From contig CAZYHZ010000002.1 in assembly GCA_964647625.1 (NCBI GenBank), forward strand, positions 86,086 to 150,085: a stretch of 64,000 nucleotides of DNA, read 5' to 3'. Positions 25,431-36,370 of this stretch are shown in pieces (positions within the stretch are counted from its first letter, which is position 1; each line of letters begins with the position of its first letter). A program made the translations under genes and the position numbers. This DNA is from DASRJG01 sp964647625. Its GTDB lineage: Bacteria; Acidobacteriota; Polarisedimenticolia; Polarisedimenticolales; DASRJG01. The notes below the pieces were generated by a model. That model searched no databases. It was not told the DNA's origin and saw only the letters and a list, made by a program, of their open reading frames with translations.

Positions 25431-28400
25431 TCATTCGCTGCGTTGATTGACGATCACCAAGCCAATTTTCTTGGGACGCGTGAATCTGCTGGGATCACGC
25501 GCGCCCGGCGCGCTCGAGATCTGGCACGCGTCGCCGATGCCATTGTGGTCGGTGTCGCTCTGCAGCGGGTTGAAGACCGTCGGGCAGTTGTCACAGAGAT
25601 CGTGGATCCCGTCGCCGTCCGTATCGACTCCGGTTGCGCTTTCGTCAACTTCTCCGTTGCAGTTGTTGTCGAGGCCGTCGCAGATCTCGGGTGCGCCCGG
25701 GTGAATATCGGTGCGGGTGTCGTCGCAGTCGGAGTCGTTCGCAACGTAACCGTTTGGGTCGGACCCCTCGCATACGAAAACGGCCTGGCTCGCGTCGCCG
25801 AATCCGTCTCCATCGAGATCGCGGTACCACACGCGGCCATTCGGACAAGCGCAGTAGCGCGAGCCGCCCGGTGTCATCGGATATCCTCCCCAGACGATCA
25901 TCTCCGTGCCCGTCCACGTCGCCGTGTGCAAATAGCGCGCGGCGGGCGCGGCGGCACCTGTCGAGGTCGGCGTCCAGCTATCCATCGACGGGTCGTAGCG
26001 CCCGCCGGTGCCCGAGACCGAGCCGTCGTATCCACCCCACACGATCATCTCGGCGCCCGTCCAGACGCCACCGGGCAAATAACGAGCGTCGGGCGTGTTG
26101 GCCCCGATCGAGGTCGCGGTCCAAGTGTCCGTAGAGGGATTGTAGCGGCCGCCGGTATTCAAGTAAATCGAGGGCGCATCGATCGGGCTCACCGCCCCAC
26201 CCCAGACGATCATCTCGGTTCCCGTCCAGACGGCAGCGTGATAGCGGCGCGCACTCGGCGCATTGCTCAGGCTCGTCGGTGTCCAGACATCGGCCGCCGG
26301 ATCGTAGCGCCCGCCCGTGAGGGTTCTGTCAAAGTTGGCGACGTCGCCGCCCCAGACGATCATCTCGCTCCCTGTCCAGATCGTGGAGTGGAACTGCCGT
26401 CCCGCTGGAGCGTTCGTGGTGGACGTCGGGGTCCACGAATCGGTCAGGGGGTCGTAGCGTCCGCCCGTGTTGAGGTAAGTGCTTCCGCCTCCCCAGACGA
26501 CCATGGCCTTTCCCGTCCAAACGCCACCCGCCGCCGGCCGTGCCGTCGGCACGTTCGTTCCGACGGATGTTGCCGTCCAGTTATCGGTCGAGGGGTTGTA
26601 GCGGCCACCGCTGTTGAAGGCCGGCCCGGTGTCGCTTTCGCTTCCGCCCCAGATGATCATTTCGATTCCGGTCCATACGGCGACATCCTTGATCCGAGCT
26701 GGAGGCACACCGGTTCCCATCGACGTCGGCGTCCACGTGTCGGTCGCCGCGTTATACCGTCCACCCGAGTTCAGGCTCTTGACGCCGTCGTAGCCGCCCC
26801 AGATGATCATCTCCGTCCCCGTCCACAGCGCCGTGTGCCCCCACCGCTCCGCCGGCACGTGCACCGTGCCCGACGTTGCCCTCCAACTGTCGTCCGAAGG
26901 GCGATACCGGCCTCCCGTGTTCAGGACCGACTCGTTGAATCCGCCCCAAACGATCATCTCGGTGCCGGTCCAAATCGCCGAATGCTGGAGGCGCGCGGAG
27001 GGGACGTCGGCCCCATTGGGCACCGCGCCCCACGAATCGTTGGAGGGGTTGTACAATCCGCCGGAGTTGAACAGACTGTAATACCAACCCTCTCCTCCCC
27101 AGACGATCATCTTGTTATCGTTCTCGTCCCAGACCGCGGTGTGCTGGGCTCGCCCATCCGGCGCCGATCCCACGGAGACGTCCGCCCACATGTCCGTGGA
27201 TGGGTTGTAGCGTCCTCCGGTGTTCAACCAAGGATAGACGTTGCCATTGCCGCCCCAGACGATCATCTCTGTGCCCGTCCAAACGGCGGTGTGCAAGGAG
27301 CGTGCGTCAGGGGCACCCGTCATGGACGTCGGCGTCCACTGGTCCATCACTGGGTCGTAGCGTCCACCGGTATTCAGCCCGTTGTCGGCATTCGAGCTGT
27401 CGAGGCCTCCCCACACGATCATCTCGCGATTGGTCCACACCGCGGTGTGGAACGCGCGCGATGCAGGTGCGCCGGCCATCGATGTCGGACTCCAGCTGTC
27501 GCCCACCGGGTCATAACGGCCGCCCGAGTTGACCGAGTGGCTAGCACTTTCCGCTCCGCCCCACACGATCATCGCGGTCCCGGTCCAGACCGCGGTGTGC
27601 GCATAGCGAGCGCTCGGCGCCGCCGACGCCGTCGAGGTGGCCGCCCATACGCCGGTCGACGGATTGTATTTCCCGCCAGAGCCGAACAACTGGGTGCCTG
27701 CTCCCCCCCAAACGATCATTTCCATCCCGGTCCAGACCGCGGTATGCCGGTAACGAGCATCCGGGACGGCCGAACCCATCGGCGTCGTGGCCCAACTGTC
27801 GAGTACGGGGTTGTAGCGCAAACCAGTGTTCAAGACCGTTCCATCGAAAGCCCGCCCTCCCCACAGAATCATCTCGGACCCGGTCCACACCGCCGTGTGG
27901 AGCTGCCGAGGCAGCGGCTCCTCGGAGAACATGGGCGTCCATGTGTCGTTCGAGCACGCGGTCATCGGAACCGTCGGAAGCCTAAATGTGCCCTCGAGCG
28001 GCGCGATCGTGGAATCGAGGCGATCCTTTTCGGCGTTCCACCAGGCGTCGAACGGTCGCTTCGGCCACTCCACGGTCGCGGTGGTCATCTCGCCGTCTTT
28101 CGCGGCGAGAACCGCGATGACGCGAAACGCATCGGACGTCTCCTCTACACCGCTCAGCCGCCCGATGGGGATCGAATCCCCGGTCGCGTGGAGCTGCTTC
28201 GCAACGCGAGCGCGGTGAACGTCCCACTCGTCGGGTTGAAGAACAAGAGCTGAGCTGTCTTCGACGGAGCATTTCTCGACGCGGTCGCTGCGCCGCTTCC
28301 AGACGGTCACTCGGTAGTCCCCACCCATCGTCTTCATGCAGTCGACACTCCGGCATGATGCGGCCGCTGTCGCGGCAGCGTTCTTGGATGCACGGTGAAA

Positions 28401-28844
28401 GCGTTCATCACTCGCGTACCCGTTGCGCACGAGGCGCTCGACGAGCGTCTGCCGCGCGAGCGTCTCCGCGATCATGGCGGCGTCGTTTCCAAGCGCCGCG
28501 AACAGCTCGCGCAGCATCGCTCCATCGCGTGTGTTCCGCGCCATGCGATCCATCTCGGCCTGGAGCTGCGCGGCCGTGATCGGGCGCTGCCACCACGTCG
28601 CGAGCGCGCTGGATTTCCGAAGGTAGTCTTTGACCTTGGCGCGAAGCGCCTCGTCCGGTAGGACGGATGCCAGCGGCGGCTTCGGGCGGGGATTCTCCTT
28701 CGGCCAGGTGCGGTGGCCCCAGTACACCTGCTCGATCGCCCGCTGCGCGGCGAGTCGGTCCTCGAATGTCAGCTCACCGGCGGCGACGGTGCTTTGAGCA
28801 GTGACACCGAAAAAAATCATTGCGCAGACGATCGGTGCTTTCAC
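25431..28844 (-). CDS. Secreted kelch-repeat protein, paralogue A
   Basis: 1137 aa from GTG 28844 (ribosome site GAGGGGCG), followed by a signal peptide (APIVCAMIFFGVTAQSTVA). Residues ~22-160 form a helical domain (ELTFEDRLAAQRAIEQVYW, LFAALGNDAAMIAETLARQ) shared with the two other kelch proteins in the window and reminiscent of SurA/PpiC-type N-terminal helical regions. About 15 kelch-like units follow, each with HTAVWTGTEMIVWGG and LNTGGRYNPSTDxW. The C-terminus has MopE-like CDGLDNNCNGEVDES and TSP3-like DTDGDGIHDLCDNC. Extracellular, probably calcium-stabilised propellers; ligand unknown. Divergent in orientation from paralogues B and C. Confidence 0.87.
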   Translation of the reverse strand: MKAPIVCAMIFFGVTAQSTVAAGELTFEDRLAAQRAIEQVYWGHRTWPKENPRPKPPLASVLPDEALRAKVKDYLRKSSALATWWQRPITAAQLQAEMDRMARNTRDGAMLRELFAALGNDAAMIAETLARQTLVERLVRNGYASDERFHRASKNAAATAAASCRSVDCMKTMGGDYRVTVWKRRSDRVEKCSVEDSSALVLQPDEWDVHRARVAKQLHATGDSIPIGRLSGVEETSDAFRVIAVLAAKDGEMTTATVEWPKRPFDAWWNAEKDRLDSTIAPLEGTFRLPTVPMTACSNDTWTPMFSEEPLPRQLHTAVWTGSEMILWGGRAFDGTVLNTGLRYNPVLDSWATTPMGSAVPDARYRHTAVWTGMEMIVWGGAGTQLFGSGGKYNPSTGVWAATSTASAAPSARYAHTAVWTGTAMIVWGGAESASHSVNSGGRYDPVGDSWSPTSMAGAPASRAFHTAVWTNREMIVWGGLDSSNADNGLNTGGRYDPVMDQWTPTSMTGAPDARSLHTAVWTGTEMIVWGGNGNVYPWLNTGGRYNPSTDMWADVSVGSAPDGRAQHTAVWDENDNKMIVWGGEGWYYSLFNSGGLYNPSNDSWGAVPNGADVPSARLQHSAIWTGTEMIVWGGFNESVLNTGGRYRPSDDSWRATSGTVHVPAERWGHTALWTGTEMIIWGGYDGVKSLNSGGRYNAATDTWTPTSMGTGVPPARIKDVAVWTGIEMIIWGGSESDTGPAFNSGGRYNPSTDNWTATSVGTNVPTARPAAGGVWTGKAMVVWGGGSTYLNTGGRYDPLTDSWTPTSTTNAPAGRQFHSTIWTGSEMIVWGGDVANFDRTLTGGRYDPAADVWTPTSLSNAPSARRYHAAVWTGTEMIVWGGAVSPIDAPSIYLNTGGRYNPSTDTWTATSIGANTPDARYLPGGVWTGAEMIVWGGYDGSVSGTGGRYDPSMDSWTPTSTGAAAPAARYLHTATWTGTEMIVWGGYPMTPGGSRYCACPNGRVWYRDLDGDGFGDASQAVFVCEGSDPNGYVANDSDCDDTRTDIHPGAPEICDGLDNNCNGEVDESATGVDTDGDGIHDLCDNCPTVFNPLQSDTDHNGIGDACQISSAPGARDPSRFTRPKKIGLVIVNQRSE

Positions 28845-29076
28845 GCGCGCCCCTCGATGAATGGCGCGAGTGTACCCGGAATCGCTTCCACTCAGAACCA
28901 GGGCGAGCCCCCGCGTTCGAGCGTGCTGACGAAATGAGAACAGGGAGCGCGGCCCCGCTCGGCAACATCGCACCAAAGGACTCTACGCGGAAGTGGCTAC
29001 GTGAGTGGCTACCAATTTCAAAACGACTCGGGGCGCCCTTGCGAGCGGCCCGAAAAGAAGCGTGGTTATGTGGTTG

Positions 29077-29226
<150 letters not shown>

Positions 29227-29388
29227 ACGCGGCCGGGCGCCTTGCACACGGAATGATGTGAACGCTCGCGCGGAGGCCGCGGGTTAGCGGCCCGGAACGA
29301 CGCCACCACGGTGTCATGAATTCATAGCATTCAATCGGCGAGTCCGATTGTCGGCCGGCGATTTTCGCCGTAATGTCAGCCAGCGTTT

Positions 29389-32300
29389 ATGGCGGCTGCG
29401 AAAACAATCGGATTCTCCGGAGTGCGCGTCGGATCCGTTGGCATTGCGCTCGCCGGTTTGCTCGCAGCCCGGCAGGTTCATTCGCGAGAACTGACCTTCG
29501 AGCAACGCGTCGGGGCGCAAAGGGCCATCGAGGAGGTGTTCTGGCGCCATCGAATCTGGCCGAAAGACAATCCGGCCCCCAAGCCGCCGCTTTCGGCGGT
29601 GATGCCGGATGCTAATCTCCGGGACCGAGTCAAGGACTACCTGCAGAAATGTGATGCACTCGAGACAAGGTGGCAGCGTCCCATCGACGGGCGGCAACTC
29701 CAGGACGAGCTGAATCGAATGGCGGAGCGGACGCGAGATCCGGCGCTGCTGAGCGAACTGTTCGCCGCGCTCGGCGACGACGCCTTCGTGGTCGCAGAAA
29801 CGCTCGGGAGACAAGTGCTCGCCGATCGCTTGATCCGAAGCTGGCAGGCCTCGGACGGCCGGATACATGCAGCTCTGAAACGGTCGGCCGAGCAGGCGTT
29901 GAAGCGTGCTCGATCTGTGTCCGACATGAAATCGCTTGGAGGGGAGTACGTCGAACAGACACTCGTGCGACTGCCTGAAGGCGAGCATGGGTCCGGTTTA
30001 CCCACGGAATCCCGCATTGAACTCCGAAACGACGAATGGCGGCGACGGAGAGAAGACCTTGCGAACCGATTCGGGACCACGGTCGAAGCCCTACCGGTCG
30101 GCCGGTTGAGCGGCCTCGACGAGGATGCCGAGTCGTTCTCGGCATCGGCGGTGCTGTCGCTCGGACCCGACGAGATGGTTGTAGCCAGCGTTGTTTGGAA
30201 AAAGCAGCCGTTCGACGGCTGGTGGTCGCAGGCACGACTCGCTGCACATGCGACCGTAAGAACGGCGACCGGCGAGCTCCTGCTGAAAACTCCGACTGCG
30301 GGTGCGTGTGTTGACGATACCTGGGACACTCATTTCTACGTACCGTCGGCACGGTCATCTCATACGGCAGTTTGGACCGGAACTGAGATGATTGTCTGGG
30401 GAGGGAGCAACAAGGCAGGTGCGCTGAACACCGGAGGCCGCTATACGCCGTCGACAGATACTTGGGTGCCGGTTTCCGTGGGCGCAAACGTTCCGGGGGG
30501 ACGAGCAGAGCACACCGCGATTTGGACCGGAACCGAGATGATCCTCTGGGGCGGATATGACCACGAGGTCGGGCCCCTTGCCTCCGGAGGCCGCTACAAC
30601 CCTTCGACGGATAGCTGGCTGCCGACTTCCAACGGTACCAACCGGCCCTCGCAGCGCTATGTGCACACGGCGGTTTGGACGGGCTCGGAGATGGTGATCT
30701 GGGGCGGCTACAACGGCACCAGCGGACTTCAGGACGGGGGCATCTACGACCCAGCGACGGACAGCTGGAGACCTGTCGGAACTAACGGAAGCCTGCCGAC
30801 GGCGAGATCTGAACATACAGCGGTTTGGACCGGCTCAAAGATGCTGGTGTGGGGTGGAGACAACCCAGGCAACGCCCCGGTGAACACTGGCGGCCTATAC
30901 GACCCCTCGACTGACACATGGTCGGCAACCGCCGTCTCGGCGGCGGTCATAGGTCGCAGCAACCATAGTGCCGTGTGGACTGGGACCGAAATGATCATAT
31001 GGGGTGGCATAGATTCGACGTCGTCTCTCAGCTCCGGCGCGCGGTACGACCCCGTCGCGAACGGTTGGAAGGCGACCGCGCCGGGTCCGGACGCAAGGTC
31101 GGGCCATACCGCAGTCTGGACGGGCTCCACGATGATCATCTGGGGAGGACATAACGGAGTGCGTCTCAACTCGGGAGGTCGCTACGACCCGACTTCCGAC
31201 TCGTGGGCGGTGACCACTACCGGGTCAGCTCCGACCGCACGTGATGGCCACAGCGCGGTCTGGACAGGATCTGAAATGATCGTCTGGGGCGGGAACGACA
31301 TTAACGAAGTGAGCACAGGCGCCCGCTACTCGCCTGATTCCGATTCGTTCGTCCCAACCTCGACGGGGCCCAACGTGCCGTTGCCGCACCAAAATCAAAC
31401 GGCCGTTTGGACGGGGACCGGGATGATCGTGTGGGGTGGCAACAATTCGTTCGGTATCAGCAGCAATACTGGCGGGGTGTACGAGTTAGCCACTGACAAC
31501 TGGACGGGGACATCGATGGGTGTGAACGTGCCGACGGCGCGGTCCTACCATACCGCAGTTTGGACGGGGACCGAGATGATCGTGTGGGGTGGACTCAGCG
31601 GCGGCAATTACGTGAATTCGGGAGGGCGCTACAACCCGTCGTCGAACACGTGGACCCTGACCACGAACGGAACCAACGTCCCTTCAGGGCGTGGATTTCA
31701 CTCCGCTGTCTGGACAGGGTCCCAAATGATCGTGTGGGGCGGTGGATACAACACGGGCGGACGATACAACCCGGCGTCGAATTCCTGGCTTCCGACTTCG
31801 ACGGGCACGAACGTTCCCTCGAGTCGTAGTCAGCAAACGGCAGTTTGGACCGGTACGGAGATGATTGTCTGGGGCGGCAATGGCAGCGACAACTCCGGCG
31901 GCCGCTACAATCCCGCGACCGATACGTGGACAGCGACATCCACCGGCCCGAATGTGCCGTCGGCGCGAAGCAGCCATACCGCAAGCTGGACTGGAAGCGA
32001 CATGGTTGTGTGGGGAGGCTGGGACAGCATGTCCCAAACTGTGACGAACACCGGTGGCCGCTATCACCCGGCTACCGACACATGGCTGCCGACGTCCACG
32101 GCGGATGGCACACCGGGACCGCGCGAATTTCACGCGAGCGTGTGGACGGGAACGGAGATGATCATTTGGGCCGGAGGGACTTCGTCGAGCTGGTTCAACG
32201 ACGGAAGCCGCTACATCCCCGGCGGCGATCTTTGGACGCCGATGGCCGTCACGTCGGCAACGCCCCAGCCGCGAACGTTCCCTTCCGCTGTTTGGACGGG

Positions 32301-32898
32301 GCAAGAAATGATCGTCTGGGGCGGAGACCCCGTCGATGTCAATCTCAGCTTCTATTGCGCCCCAAGCTGTGCCTCACCGGCAACGTTTCACAGGGATCTT
32401 GACGGCGACGGTTTCGGCGATCCCGCCGTCTCCCTGCAGGCCTGCTCGGCACCGGCGGGGTACGTTTCCGACGGCACCGATTGCAACGACAACGCCGCCG
32501 CAGTTCATCCCGGCGCTCCCGAATACTGCAACGGAATTGACGACAACTGCAACGGCGTCGTAGACGATGGGACAGTTCCGGGGGAGGTCATAGGACTCTT
32601 GGCGTCCAAAAGCGCCACTGACACTTTGCTCACTTGGGTGACCACTTCCGATGCCTCGCGCTACGACATTCTGCGCGGCAGCGTGGGTGTTTGGCCTGTT
32701 GGATCGAATCCAGGAACGGAGACGTGTTTGGCGAATGACGATTACATTACCCGCACAACGGACGCTTCCGTGCCCTCCTTCGGTCATGCCTTCTGGTATG
32801 TGGTCCGCGCAGAAAACGCCTGTGGGATTGGCAGCTACGGCTCCCAAGCGTCGCATGGCGTGTCAACCACGCCGAGGACTTCCACGTCCTGCCCGTAG
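29389..32898 (+). CDS. Secreted kelch-repeat protein, paralogue B
   Basis: 1169 aa; N-terminal export signal (VGSVGIALAGLLAARQVHS) then the shared helical domain (ELTFEQRVGAQRAIEEVFW, LFAALGDDAFVVAETLG) to ~170. About 15 kelch-like units with TAVWTGTEMIVWGG and NSGGRYNPSS follow. Near residue 980 is a MopE-type motif (DGTDCNDNAAAVHPG, CNGIDDNCNGVVDDG), and the last ~95 residues are an FN3-like module (TDTLLTWVTTSDASRYDILRG). It has the same architecture as paralogue A up to the C-terminal end. It lies alone between R5 and R6. The ribosome site before ATG 29389 is weak. Confidence 0.87.
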   Translation: MAAAKTIGFSGVRVGSVGIALAGLLAARQVHSRELTFEQRVGAQRAIEEVFWRHRIWPKDNPAPKPPLSAVMPDANLRDRVKDYLQKCDALETRWQRPIDGRQLQDELNRMAERTRDPALLSELFAALGDDAFVVAETLGRQVLADRLIRSWQASDGRIHAALKRSAEQALKRARSVSDMKSLGGEYVEQTLVRLPEGEHGSGLPTESRIELRNDEWRRRREDLANRFGTTVEALPVGRLSGLDEDAESFSASAVLSLGPDEMVVASVVWKKQPFDGWWSQARLAAHATVRTATGELLLKTPTAGACVDDTWDTHFYVPSARSSHTAVWTGTEMIVWGGSNKAGALNTGGRYTPSTDTWVPVSVGANVPGGRAEHTAIWTGTEMILWGGYDHEVGPLASGGRYNPSTDSWLPTSNGTNRPSQRYVHTAVWTGSEMVIWGGYNGTSGLQDGGIYDPATDSWRPVGTNGSLPTARSEHTAVWTGSKMLVWGGDNPGNAPVNTGGLYDPSTDTWSATAVSAAVIGRSNHSAVWTGTEMIIWGGIDSTSSLSSGARYDPVANGWKATAPGPDARSGHTAVWTGSTMIIWGGHNGVRLNSGGRYDPTSDSWAVTTTGSAPTARDGHSAVWTGSEMIVWGGNDINEVSTGARYSPDSDSFVPTSTGPNVPLPHQNQTAVWTGTGMIVWGGNNSFGISSNTGGVYELATDNWTGTSMGVNVPTARSYHTAVWTGTEMIVWGGLSGGNYVNSGGRYNPSSNTWTLTTNGTNVPSGRGFHSAVWTGSQMIVWGGGYNTGGRYNPASNSWLPTSTGTNVPSSRSQQTAVWTGTEMIVWGGNGSDNSGGRYNPATDTWTATSTGPNVPSARSSHTASWTGSDMVVWGGWDSMSQTVTNTGGRYHPATDTWLPTSTADGTPGPREFHASVWTGTEMIIWAGGTSSSWFNDGSRYIPGGDLWTPMAVTSATPQPRTFPSAVWTGQEMIVWGGDPVDVNLSFYCAPSCASPATFHRDLDGDGFGDPAVSLQACSAPAGYVSDGTDCNDNAAAVHPGAPEYCNGIDDNCNGVVDDGTVPGEVIGLLASKSATDTLLTWVTTSDASRYDILRGSVGVWPVGSNPGTETCLANDDYITRTTDASVPSFGHAFWYVVRAENACGIGSYGSQASHGVSTTPRTSTSCP

Positions 32899-32917
32899 CC
32901 GATTCGCGAGGACGGAA

Positions 32918-33067
<150 letters not shown>

Positions 33068-33132
33068 AGGTCGTCGACGGACCACACGAATCCAACGGCC
33101 ATGGCTAGTTTGGCAGTACTCTTGCGCCCGCT

Positions 33133-36100
33133 ATGACCCCTTCGCGCACCGCTGTCCTGATCACATTCCTCCTCATCGGATTCGGCGGTGGCGCGGCGGC
33201 AGAAACCCGCAAGCTCGGGTTCGAGGAACGCGTTCAGGCCGAAGCCGCCATCGATCGCGTCTACCACGCACATCGGCTTGGGGACAAAGCACGGTTCGAA
33301 GTCAGCTATCCTCGCGCGAGCCTGGAGCGCCGCGTCCGCCTTTACCTCCAGCAAACGGAGCTGCTCGCCAAGCGTTGGAAGTTCTCTGTGACCGCCGCAG
33401 CACTGTCTCGTGAGACGCGACGCGTAATCGCGGCGTCGCGGATGCCGGGGAGACTTCGCGAGCTATTTCGCGCGCTTGGCGACGACCCGCTGGTGATCCA
33501 GGAATGTCTCATTCGACCCGAGTTCACCGACCGATTGGCGCGCTCGTTTCTGACGGCAGAGGTGGGCCATCCGCAATGGAGCGTATGGTGGCCGACGGTC
33601 GAAGCCACGCTCGCGGCTCCGAACGAGACAATTGCAACCGACAATGTCGCGATCGCGCTCCCGAACACGCTTGCGCCCGACGACACGTGGGATAACGGTG
33701 TCTTGGACGACGCGCCCGCGCCACGCTCCGGGCATTCGGCCGTCTGGACTGGATCGGAGATGATCGTGTGGGGTGGATCCAACGTGGAGCCACTCCAGTC
33801 GGGCGCCCGCTACGATCCTGTCACAGACAGCTGGACTCCGACGAGTGTCGTAGGTGCTCCGGAAGGTCGGGGCTTCCACGTCGGCGTCTGGACGGGCAGC
33901 CGCATGCTCGTCTTCGGCGGTCTCTACCGTGGAGGTCTCGAGTGGCCGGGCCGCCCGGCGGTCGGAGGTGGACTCTACGACCCGGTCACCGACCGGTGGT
34001 CGGCGATCTCCAACGTGAATGCGCCGGCCGCTCGCGAGGGCGTCATGGCCGCATGGTCGGGAACGGAACTGATCTATTGGGGCGGCGCGATTCACTTTGT
34101 GAATCGCAACGACGGAGCCCGTTACAACCCCGAAACCGACACTTGGACGCCGATGTCGACCGTCGGCGCGCCGTCGGCGCGCTCGAACGGAAGCGCCGTC
34201 TGGAGTGGGACATCCTTTCTAGTCTGGGGCGGGCATGAGGATGGGCAGACCACCTCCTCGGGAGCACGCTATGACCCCGCGACAGATACATGGTCACCCA
34301 TCAGCGATGTCGGTGCACCTACTCCGCGCGAGTATCACGCTGCCGTCTGGACTGGACAGTTGATGCTCATCTGGGGAGGTGAAATCAGGGTTCCCAACGA
34401 GTCCGACCTGGCGCGATTCGGTGGACGGTATGATCCGTCGACGGACACATGGACGCCGATGGCCGACGACACTCGGCTCCCTATGCTCCAGAACACGCCG
34501 GCGATCTGGACCGGCACCGAGATGATCGTATGGAGCGGGGGCGATAACTATTATCCGTCGGGATTTGGCGCGCGATACAACCCGCGAACGGATGCTTGGG
34601 CGATCGTCGACAGTCTCACCGCGCCATCCACGCGGCTCGGCCACAGCGCGGTGTGGACCGGAAGCGCGATGATCGTATGGGGAGGTGCTTCTGACAGCGT
34701 TGACGGCGACCTGTATGACGATGGTGGACGATACGATCCGAATTCGGACACCTGGACGCCAACGTGGCGCGGAGGAAACCCCAGTCCGCGCGGCGCACAT
34801 TCCGCAGTCTGGACGGGAAGCGAGATGATCGTGTGGGGAGGCTACGGTCAGCATCTGGCCGAGCGAGCGGACACGGTACTCAATACCGGGGGACGTTACG
34901 ACCCCGCTCTCGATCGCTGGACTCCGACAGCCCAGCTTGGCGCCCCCACTGCGCGCCGGCTCCCTTCCGCGGTGTGGACTGGACGATGGATGATCGTATG
35001 GGGCGGAGACAACTTCTCTGGTGCGATTCCGGAAACACTGAACGATGGCGGTCGCTACGACCCGATTCAAGACACCTGGGTCCCAATGAGTCGTGTCGCC
35101 GCGCCGATCGCCCGCCGCAATCACGTCGCGGTTTGGACCGGCGCTGCGATGATCGTATGGGCAGGGTTCACCGATACAGACTGGAACAATCACCCCGGTG
35201 GCTATTGGCTCACAAGCGGCGGCTCTTATGATCCATACACCGATCGCTGGACGTCAATTGCGTCGCCGACCATGACACTTGGCAATTGGGGGGCATGCCC
35301 GGCGGTTTGGACTGGAAAAGAAGTCTTGGTTTGGGGATCCGGAGGCGTGTCCGCGGGCCTGCGATACGACCCCGCGCACAACACTTGGCGCTTGACGTCG
35401 AGCACCGACGCGCCATCAGCCCGCTGGGGAACCGAAGGCGTTTGGACCGGCCGCGAGCTGATCGTCTGGGGAGGCGTCGGATGGACGACCGATACTCTGC
35501 TTGGTGACGGCGGACGGTACGATCCGTCGGCCGATAGGTGGACCGCGATGTCCGCAACCGGCGCGCCATCCCCTCGATATGCGCACGCGATGGTCTGGGA
35601 TGGAAAGGAAGCGCTCGTGTGGGGGGGGACTGGGTGGAGCGGCGGGCGTTATGATCCGTCACTCGACGCATGGCGGCCGATGAGAGCCGCCGATCGCCCG
35701 TTGCCCAGGTTAGAGTCAAAGGCTGTGTGGACCGGTCTTTACATGCTGGTCTGGGGTGGATACGACTGGCTCGAGCCGAGCCAATCCCTCGCGTACGGAT
35801 ATGGAGACGGCGGCCGCTACGTTGCGTGGGTCGATGGGGACGGCGACGGCATTCTCGATGGCTTGGATAATTGCCGGACCGCGTCGAATCCGGGGCAGGC
35901 AGACTCCGACGAAGACGGGGTCGGTGATGACTGCGACAATTGCCCTATGCTCCTCAATGCCGACCAGAGCGACATCGACGGTGACGGCGTTGGGGATGCT
36001 TGCGACAACTGCCCCGCCACCGCGAATCCGGGCAAGGAGGACTATGACGGCGACGGGATCGGCGACGCCTGCGAGGGGCCGGATCGCGCCGCGGACATCG

Positions 36101-36276
36101 ATAATTCCCTACGAGTGGACGGTATCGATCTTGCCATCCTCGGTCGCGCGTTTGGCCTTCAATTCGGTGATCGCGGATTCGATCCGAGAGCTGACATCGA
36201 CCGCAATGGAATTGTCGATGGGGCCGACCTAGCAATTCTGTCTGCGATGTTCGGTCGATGGACAGGCCCATCGTGA
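33133..36276 (+). CDS. Secreted kelch protein with TSP3 and dockerin-like C-terminus, paralogue C
   Basis: 1047 aa; signal peptide (TAVLITFLLIGFGGGAAA), the shared but shorter helical domain (LGFEERVQAEAAIDRVYHA, LFRALGDDPLVIQECL), then ~15 kelch-like units (HSAVWTGSEMIVWGG). The C-terminus differs from the paralogues. There are three thrombospondin-3-type calcium repeats (DGDGDGILDGLDNC, DSDEDGVGDDCDNC, DIDGDGVGDACDNC). A final duplicated motif follows (DIDNSLRVDGIDLAILGRAFG and DIDRNGIVDGADLAILSAMFG), which matches a type I dockerin. Dockerins bind cohesins, suggesting tethering to a scaffold; no cohesin is seen here. It ends 18 bp before the tRNA-Pro CCA end. Confidence 0.88.
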   Translation: MTPSRTAVLITFLLIGFGGGAAAETRKLGFEERVQAEAAIDRVYHAHRLGDKARFEVSYPRASLERRVRLYLQQTELLAKRWKFSVTAAALSRETRRVIAASRMPGRLRELFRALGDDPLVIQECLIRPEFTDRLARSFLTAEVGHPQWSVWWPTVEATLAAPNETIATDNVAIALPNTLAPDDTWDNGVLDDAPAPRSGHSAVWTGSEMIVWGGSNVEPLQSGARYDPVTDSWTPTSVVGAPEGRGFHVGVWTGSRMLVFGGLYRGGLEWPGRPAVGGGLYDPVTDRWSAISNVNAPAAREGVMAAWSGTELIYWGGAIHFVNRNDGARYNPETDTWTPMSTVGAPSARSNGSAVWSGTSFLVWGGHEDGQTTSSGARYDPATDTWSPISDVGAPTPREYHAAVWTGQLMLIWGGEIRVPNESDLARFGGRYDPSTDTWTPMADDTRLPMLQNTPAIWTGTEMIVWSGGDNYYPSGFGARYNPRTDAWAIVDSLTAPSTRLGHSAVWTGSAMIVWGGASDSVDGDLYDDGGRYDPNSDTWTPTWRGGNPSPRGAHSAVWTGSEMIVWGGYGQHLAERADTVLNTGGRYDPALDRWTPTAQLGAPTARRLPSAVWTGRWMIVWGGDNFSGAIPETLNDGGRYDPIQDTWVPMSRVAAPIARRNHVAVWTGAAMIVWAGFTDTDWNNHPGGYWLTSGGSYDPYTDRWTSIASPTMTLGNWGACPAVWTGKEVLVWGSGGVSAGLRYDPAHNTWRLTSSTDAPSARWGTEGVWTGRELIVWGGVGWTTDTLLGDGGRYDPSADRWTAMSATGAPSPRYAHAMVWDGKEALVWGGTGWSGGRYDPSLDAWRPMRAADRPLPRLESKAVWTGLYMLVWGGYDWLEPSQSLAYGYGDGGRYVAWVDGDGDGILDGLDNCRTASNPGQADSDEDGVGDDCDNCPMLLNADQSDIDGDGVGDACDNCPATANPGKEDYDGDGIGDACEGPDRAADIDNSLRVDGIDLAILGRAFGLQFGDRGFDPRADIDRNGIVDGADLAILSAMFGRWTGPS

Positions 36277-36291
36277 ACCACAGGAAGTAGA

Positions 36292-36347
<56 letters not shown>

Positions 36348-36370
<23 letters not shown>

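Noticed and set aside
25443..28253. 936-aa open frame on the plus strand
   Set aside because: Opposite strand of kelch paralogue A; its repeats mirror the kelch repeats and nothing resembles a known protein.
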